Source of the DNA: Candidatus Dormiibacterota bacterium
GTDB taxonomy: Bacteria; Chloroflexota; Dormibacteria; Aeolococcales; Aeolococcaceae
Assembly (NCBI GenBank): GCA_019234035.1
Contig: JAFALX010000051.1
Location: forward strand, 1 to 8,784
Direction: 5' to 3'
DNA length: 8,784 nt
In this document: piece by piece, positions 5,644 to 8,784 of the stretch
Numbering within the stretch: position 1 is the stretch's first letter
Layout of the letters: each line of letters opens with the position of its first letter
The notes under the pieces: generated by a model
Database searches by the model: none
What the model saw: the letters and a program-made list of their open reading frames with translations, nothing else
Told to the model about the DNA's origin: nothing
Translations under genes and position numbers: made by a program

Positions 5644-6117
5644 GTGGTCGCCGCCCGCGACACTCGATTGCAGCAGCTGCAACGCTTCCTGCAGCGCACG
5701 CCTGGTGTCGGCAAAGCTCGCGCGGCGCAGGGCCGCCTCGAAGGTCAGCCACGCGGCGTCGGCGATCTCCGATTCCTGCCGGTGCAGCTCGCTCGCCGCG
5801 GGGGCGGTCATGAGGAACTGGTGCACGCGCTTGAAGACCAGCCGGCCGGTGTCGCGCCGGCGATACACGTACTCGGACGGGCCCAGCTCTGCGACGACCG
5901 TGAGCGTGTCGCGGCCGATCCCCGTCTCCTCCGACACCTCGCGCAGCGCCGCGTCCGCCGGTGTCTCGCCGGCTTCCAGGTTGCCCTTCGGCAGCCCCCA
6001 GTGGCGCCCGTCGCTCACCAGGGCGACCTCGTTGCCGTCCGTCACAACGCGAACCACGACGCCTCCCGCGGACACCTCATTCGGCTGGAACGAACGGCGA
6101 GCCACGACGGGGGCCAC
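5641..6117 (-). CDS. NUDIX hydrolase
   Basis: A 158-residue NUDIX-fold pyrophosphohydrolase, acting on a nucleoside diphosphate linked to another moiety. The Nudix box is complete: G45-x5-E51-x7-R59-E60-V-S-E63-E64-T-G66-I67, preceded by HWGLPKGNLEAG (39-50). The catalytic and metal-binding glutamates are therefore present. AGGVVVRVV (17-25) is the usual first strand. WGLPKG with a Tyr/Arg-rich strand (SEYVYRRR, 81-88) is common among Ap4A-hydrolase and MutT-like subgroups, but the substrate cannot be fixed from sequence. GTG 6117 is the chosen start: GGAG is found four bases upstream on the minus strand (6122-6125) and the conserved fold begins soon after. The gene is followed after 11 bases by the cysteine ligase in the same direction, and diverges from tRNA-Asp with 30 bases between them. 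Confidence 0.92.
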   Translation of the reverse strand: MAPVVARRSFQPNEVSAGGVVVRVVTDGNEVALVSDGRHWGLPKGNLEAGETPADAALREVSEETGIGRDTLTVVAELGPSEYVYRRRDTGRLVFKRVHQFLMTAPAASELHRQESEIADAAWLTFEAALRRASFADTRRALQEALQLLQSSVAGGDH

Positions 6118-6130
6118 GCTACTCCGCGGG

Positions 6131-6136
6131 TATCAT
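6131..6136 (+). promoter_or_regulatory. Candidate -10 element of tRNA-Asp
   Basis: TATCAT lies 11 bases before the mature tRNA 5' end, so the primary transcript would carry a leader of about five bases. No TTGACA-like -35 is found at the usual distance (6108-6113 reads CGGGGG). The element falls in the 30-bp divergent space shared with the NUDIX gene. Confidence 0.4.
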
Positions 6137-6147
6137 CGAAAGCTCTC

Positions 6148-6226
6148 GGCCCCGTGGTGTAGCCTGGCCTAACACGCCACCCTGTCAAGGTGGAGATCGT
6201 CGGTTCGAATCCGATCGGGGTCGCCA
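6148..6226 (+). tRNA. tRNA-Asp (anticodon GTC), CCA encoded
   Basis: A complete cloverleaf can be folded. The acceptor stem GGCCCCG (6148-6154) pairs with CGGGGTC (6216-6222), with one G-U pair. The D stem GTGT/ACAC (6157-6160 and 6172-6175) encloses an 11-base loop. The anticodon stem CCACC/GGTGG (6177-6181 and 6189-6193) carries the loop CTGTCAA, with anticodon GTC at 6184-6186. The T stem (6199-6203 and 6211-6215) holds the loop TTCGAAT. The discriminator base is G6223, and CCA is encoded at 6224-6226. GTC with a G discriminator is the aspartyl identity set. No partner tRNA or integrated element is attached to its 3' end. Confidence 0.96.
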
Positions 6227-6248
6227 GCACGTCCCGGCGCGCTGTGTG

Positions 6249-6458
6249 CTACTCGAACGTGTCGGCGTCGACTTCCTCGAGGAGCTCACGCGCCGCGTCG
6301 CGCGTCTCCTGCGAGGAGCCCGGGTCGCTGAGCACCTTGGCAGCGAGGTCGCGCGCAGCCTGCACCACCTCGGACACGACCTCCGTGTCCTCCTCGGCAT
6401 ACCCGCCCGACGCGAGCAGCCGCAGGATGGTGCCCACCCGCCGCCTGGAAGACGTCAT
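6249..6458 (-). CDS. Small acidic helical protein, unrecognised
   Basis: A 69-residue protein of unknown function. The N-terminus is basic (MTSSRRRVGTILRLLASGG); the rest is acidic and strongly helical, with two predicted amphipathic helices, about 22-43 (EEDTEVVSEVVQAARDLAAK) and 50-64 (ETRDAARELLEE), joined by a short SDPGSS turn. It has no Cys, His or membrane segment. The ATG at 6458 has GGGAG nine bases upstream (6468-6472, minus strand), a good ribosome site. It begins 39 bases after the stop of the secreted-protein gene in the same direction and ends 22 bases from the tRNA 3' end, so it is probably the last gene of that transcript. Support for reality: the ribosome site, the clean helix pattern and the tidy fit in the gap. 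I recognise no family. Confidence 0.65.
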   Translation of the reverse strand: MTSSRRRVGTILRLLASGGYAEEDTEVVSEVVQAARDLAAKVLSDPGSSQETRDAARELLEEVDADTFE

Positions 6459-6497
6459 ATGCGCAGTCTCCCAGACGGCCGGATGCCCGCAGCGGTC

Positions 6498-7652
6498 TTA
6501 CTGCTCGTCGCCGGACGGGACGAAGAGCAGCTCCTTGGGGTTGGCGAACGTGTTGCCCAGCGGGGTGACCTTGCCGGTGTGCAGGTTGAGCGTGCCGATG
6601 AGCTGGTTGCCGTTGTCGCTGGGCTCAGCCACGAACACTGTTCCCTCGTCCCAGCCGCCGGTGTGGAGCGCCGTGATGCTGCCATTTGCGCCGTTGCCGC
6701 CCTTGCTGTCCACGACGTACAGCGTGCCCGCATCCGCAGTCGCAACGGCGAACCCATCAAGCGGCGGCAGGTTCTCGCCGGTGGGGAAAGCCTTGGTCGG
6801 GCCGTCGGACAGCTTGAGCTCGGTCAGCGCCGGACTGCTCGGGCTCGACGCGAAGATCATCTCGCCATCGGCCTGGCTGATCAGCATCAGCTGACCCCTG
6901 AAACGCGGCGTCTCGCCGGGCACGACGGCTGTGGTGTCCGGATCCATCAGTGCCAGCGCTGCGGTCGTGCCGGTCACGGCATCGGTTGCGCTGCTGTCGT
7001 CGTTGAACAGAGCGGTCAGGCTGGCAATGTGCGTGCTCCAGTCGAGGCTCACCCGGTACACCGCCGCCTGCGTGGTCGCGTCTGGGTTGGAGTGCGAGAC
7101 GTACATCTCGCCGTGCCAGAAGGAGATGCTGTCAGTGCCTCCGTTGCCGGACGCCGACTCGGGATTCGGGCTGTAGCTGAACTGCGTGACCGAGCCGGTG
7201 GCGACGTTGATCACGTCCATCGTGGAGTTGGCGTCCTCGTTCACCGTCACCACGAGGCGGTGGTGAGCGGTGTCCGCGCGAAGCCCGTCGGCCTTGCCGG
7301 TCACCGCGATGGTCTTGATCAGCTCTCCGGTCCTGGCGTCATACCCGGCGACGGTGCTCTGCGTGGGGCCGCCGGGGGTACCCGGCGTGCCGTCGGGATT
7401 GATCCCGTTCTGGTATGCGGTCCAGAGCACGGGCCGGTCTCGGTCGACGCCGTCGACCGAGAGCACCGAGATGTCATCGGGTCCCTTCGAACCGGGCGGC
7501 GCCGAGCCGACCAGCACCCTGCCGTGCAGCGTCGTGGGGCTTCCCTGGCTGTCATCCGCAGCGACGCTGCGGGGGAGAAACGGGACCGCCGCAACGGCCG
7601 CCACACCGATGGAGCCAACACTGACCAAAAGTCGACGTGAACGCATCTGCAT
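6498..7652 (-). CDS. Secreted protein with beta-propeller-like repeats, function unknown
   Basis: A 384-residue exported protein. Residues 3-32 form a signal peptide: MRSRRLL, then a hydrophobic core VSVGSIGVAAVAAV, then a cleavage context PRSVAADD, cut probably near A31/A32. The mature part is rich in beta strands and turns, with blade-like segments such as VAGYDARTGELIKTIAVTG (101-119), GTLYVVDSKGGNGANGSI (309-326) and GTLNLHTGKVTPLGNTF (353-369). These resemble the repeats of WD40/YVTN-like propellers, though I cannot count blades reliably. It contains no Cys and no catalytic motif that I recognise, so it may bind a ligand or matrix component outside the cell. ATG 7652 is chosen over GTG 7682 because GGAGG at 7662-7666 lies nine bases upstream of it on the minus strand, and because it leaves a normal signal peptide; ATG 7646 is the next alternative. 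Confidence 0.8.
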   Translation of the reverse strand: MQMRSRRLLVSVGSIGVAAVAAVPFLPRSVAADDSQGSPTTLHGRVLVGSAPPGSKGPDDISVLSVDGVDRDRPVLWTAYQNGINPDGTPGTPGGPTQSTVAGYDARTGELIKTIAVTGKADGLRADTAHHRLVVTVNEDANSTMDVINVATGSVTQFSYSPNPESASGNGGTDSISFWHGEMYVSHSNPDATTQAAVYRVSLDWSTHIASLTALFNDDSSATDAVTGTTAALALMDPDTTAVVPGETPRFRGQLMLISQADGEMIFASSPSSPALTELKLSDGPTKAFPTGENLPPLDGFAVATADAGTLYVVDSKGGNGANGSITALHTGGWDEGTVFVAEPSDNGNQLIGTLNLHTGKVTPLGNTFANPKELLFVPSGDEQ

Positions 7653-7661
7653 TTGTGCACA

Positions 7662-7666
7662 CCTCC
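7662..7666 (-). promoter_or_regulatory. Shine-Dalgarno that fixes the secreted-protein start
   Basis: GGAGG on the minus strand, nine bases before ATG 7652. It would be inside the coding region if the longer GTG 7682 start were used, which argues against that start. It shows that the organism uses classical ribosome sites alongside its probable leaderless starts. Confidence 0.7.
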
Positions 7667-7739
7667 ATGGGCTGCCCCGCACCGCGGGCCCCTTCCGCGC
7701 GGCGTCACCGTCAACGACGCGCTGCCAGGATAGGGATGC

Positions 7740-7783
7740 GCAGGTGAACGCCTGATTAACCCGATGTTATGAAGCAGGTGAAC
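7740..7783. repeat. 10-bp direct repeat upstream of the secreted-protein gene
   Basis: GCAGGTGAAC occurs at 7740-7749 and again at 7774-7783, 34 bases from start to start, which is close to three helical turns and so on the same DNA face. The second copy runs into GAACCGGGGTTC, a 5-bp inverted repeat with a 2-base spacer. Both copies lie 88 to 131 bases upstream of ATG 7652, in the only sizeable intergenic region on this side, next to an AT-richer patch (about 7754-7771). A paired operator or activator site is possible but unproven. Confidence 0.35.
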
Positions 7784-7806
7784 CGGGGTTCGGTGCGCGT
7801 AGCGCG

Positions 7807-8640
7807 CTAGCCCTCATAGACGGCCTTGCGAATCGCCGAGGCGGCGTCTGCCGGCGCGAGGCGAGCCAGGTCCGGCAGCGACGTCTGCATCTCGGCGACC
7901 AGGGCGTCGGCCACGTGGTACCCGGTGCGGTGGTGTCCGCTCACGGCACCGGAGCCGAACATATCGCCCAGCTTCGCCGAATCCGAGAGGGCGTGGTGCA
8001 GGCGGTGGCGGAGCTTTGCCGAGTTCTCGACGCACCAGGCCGCCCAGCCCTCGAACCCCTCGAGCCCGTACCAGAAGTACTCCTCCTCCGGCCGGTCGAG
8101 CACCACGGCGCGCGACGTCTGCACGGCGAGCCCCTCCTCGAACACCGGCCAGGCGGCGTCGTCGACGGGCTCGGGTCCGCTGAGGTGCACCTGGTGCCAG
8201 CCGTGCGCGGTCTCGTGCGCGGCGGCCACCTTCGCAGGCTCGGGCGCCTGAAACCACTCCAGGCTGTGGAACACGGCGACGTCGTCGCCGAGGCGGCCCA
8301 CGACCGCGTTCGCGCCCGCGGTGCCGACGAGGAGCACGTGCACCGGCCCCTCGCCCGGTTCGAAGCCCAGCGCCTTGCCGACGGCGGCATCCACCTCCTC
8401 GACGATCGACGGCAGCGCAGTCGCGGCCTGCTGCACGTGGAGCCGGACACGCGAGACGTTGTGCAGCATCCCGGCGGGCCGCTCGCGGCTGCCCTGCGCC
8501 TGGTAGAAGGCCGCGAAGACGTCGGGGTACTCCGCCTCGTACGAGTCCCGCCAGCGCAGCTCGCGGATGAGCGGCGTCTCCATCTCGACGCTCGCGGCGA
8601 AGGCGTCGAAGGACTTCGAGGTGTCGATGATGCGGGGCAT
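7807..8640 (-). CDS. HExxH zinc metallopeptidase-like protein
   Basis: A 277-residue protein without signal peptide or membrane segment. HETAHGWH (142-149) supplies the HExxH zinc motif (H142, E143, H146). PVFEEGLAVQTSR (165-177) holds the probable third ligand, E168 or E169, 22-23 residues on, the gluzincin arrangement with the typical EGLA context. GHHRTGYHVADALV (235-248) resembles the downstream Gly-Tyr helix that many single-domain gluzincins, such as the DUF2268 type, carry. VHVLLVGTAGANAVV (100-114) and VAVFHSLEWF (121-130) would be strands of the upper subdomain. Metal ligands and catalytic Glu are intact, so peptidase activity is plausible; the substrate is unknown. The family name is a comparison from memory. 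The ATG overlaps the stop of the upstream reading frame by one base (TGATG), so the two are translationally coupled. No Shine-Dalgarno is seen. Confidence 0.8.
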   Translation of the reverse strand: MPRIIDTSKSFDAFAASVEMETPLIRELRWRDSYEAEYPDVFAAFYQAQGSRERPAGMLHNVSRVRLHVQQAATALPSIVEEVDAAVGKALGFEPGEGPVHVLLVGTAGANAVVGRLGDDVAVFHSLEWFQAPEPAKVAAAHETAHGWHQVHLSGPEPVDDAAWPVFEEGLAVQTSRAVVLDRPEEEYFWYGLEGFEGWAAWCVENSAKLRHRLHHALSDSAKLGDMFGSGAVSGHHRTGYHVADALVAEMQTSLPDLARLAPADAASAIRKAVYEG

Positions 8641-8784
8641 CAGTCGAACTGCTGCCGCAGGGGCGGCACCATGCGGTCGGCGCGGGCGCGCAGCACCGCG
8701 GCCGTGCCGCGTTGCTCAACGCGATCGCTGCTCTCGGCCATGGACCGCAGCAGTGTTGCGGCCATGAGTGGCATTAACTTGTCC
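8640..8784 (-). CDS. C-terminal end of an upstream gene (partial), or a 44-residue protein
   Basis: Reading the minus strand from the right edge gives an unbroken frame of 47 residues ending VPPLRQQFD and a TGA whose last base is the first base of the metallopeptidase ATG. The frame is open to the window edge (DKLMPLMAATLLRS), so this is most likely the tail of a longer protein. An ATG at 8774 would instead give 44 residues. The visible part is one or two amphipathic, Arg-rich helices with no motif that I can name. The one-base overlap with the metallopeptidase gene implies one operon and perhaps a shared task. Confidence 0.55.
   Translation of the reverse strand, partial: DKLMPLMAATLLRSMAESSDRVEQRGTAAVLRARADRMVPPLRQQFD

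Noticed and set aside
4371..5644. Plus-strand open frames of about 340 residues opposite the cysteine ligase
   Set aside because: The minus-strand enzyme has every expected motif; the opposite translations are Ser/Arg- or His/Val-rich without any family pattern.
6148..6260. tRNA-Asp as an integration site with an adjacent mobile element
   Set aside because: No integrase, no repeat of the tRNA 3' end and no change in gene character to the right; ordinary chromosomal genes follow.
5961..7640. A 559-residue plus-strand open frame opposite the NUDIX and secreted-protein genes
   Set aside because: It runs through the tRNA-Asp gene and across three minus-strand genes, so it is a by-product of GC bias.
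7795..7808. GCGCG-TAG-CGCGC near the metallopeptidase stop as a terminator
   Set aside because: Five-pair stem with a three-base loop, made of simple GC alternation and lacking a T-run; probably chance.
7814..8719. A 301-residue minus-strand frame overlapping the metallopeptidase gene
   Set aside because: Its translation is Arg/Gly/Ala-rich; the frame with HETAHGWH and EEGLA is the credible one.

Overview
The window is GC-rich throughout, with tightly packed genes, GTG starts, 1-4 nt stop/start overlaps and two probable leaderless transcripts. Together with a mycothiol-ligase-like cysteine enzyme, a CxxHxxC ferredoxin and a VapBC pair, this points to a high-GC actinobacterium. A deep lineage such as Thermoleophilia is my guess; nothing in the window proves the class. 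No transposase, integrase, phage gene or CRISPR array is visible.

Left part, + strand. The window opens inside the last codons of a type I-beta DAHP synthase (2-220). A gene for an unrecognised protein with a Cys/His-rich probable zinc domain follows directly (222-929). After a 48-bp gap comes a compact four-gene redox cluster (978-3557): a small single-pass membrane protein, a ferric-reductase-like transmembrane cytochrome with two spaced histidine pairs, a NuoF-like flavin/Fe-S protein without NuoE or NuoG partners, and a small [3Fe-4S]-type ferredoxin. The last three overlap or nearly touch. The likely role is to pass electrons between a soluble carrier (ferredoxin and/or NAD(P)H via flavin) and membrane haem b. 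The direction of flow and the final acceptor cannot be read from sequence. This cluster is the most interesting part of the window.

Middle. A type II toxin-antitoxin pair of the Phd/VapB-VapC type (3676-4310, +) has its own -10 element 6 nt before the antitoxin GTG. It converges on a minus-strand pair: a NUDIX hydrolase (5641-6117) followed 11 nt later by a 408-residue CysS/MshC-family cysteine ligase (4403-5629). A tRNA-Asp(GTC) gene with encoded CCA (6148-6226, +) diverges from the NUDIX gene.

Right part, - strand. A small acidic helical protein (6249-6458) lies downstream of a secreted, probably beta-propeller-like protein (6498-7652). A 154-bp intergenic region with a 10-bp direct repeat separates these from a HExxH metallopeptidase-like protein (7807-8640). 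The metallopeptidase start overlaps by one base the stop of a reading frame that runs off the right edge (8640-8784). There is no gene-free stretch longer than 300 bases.
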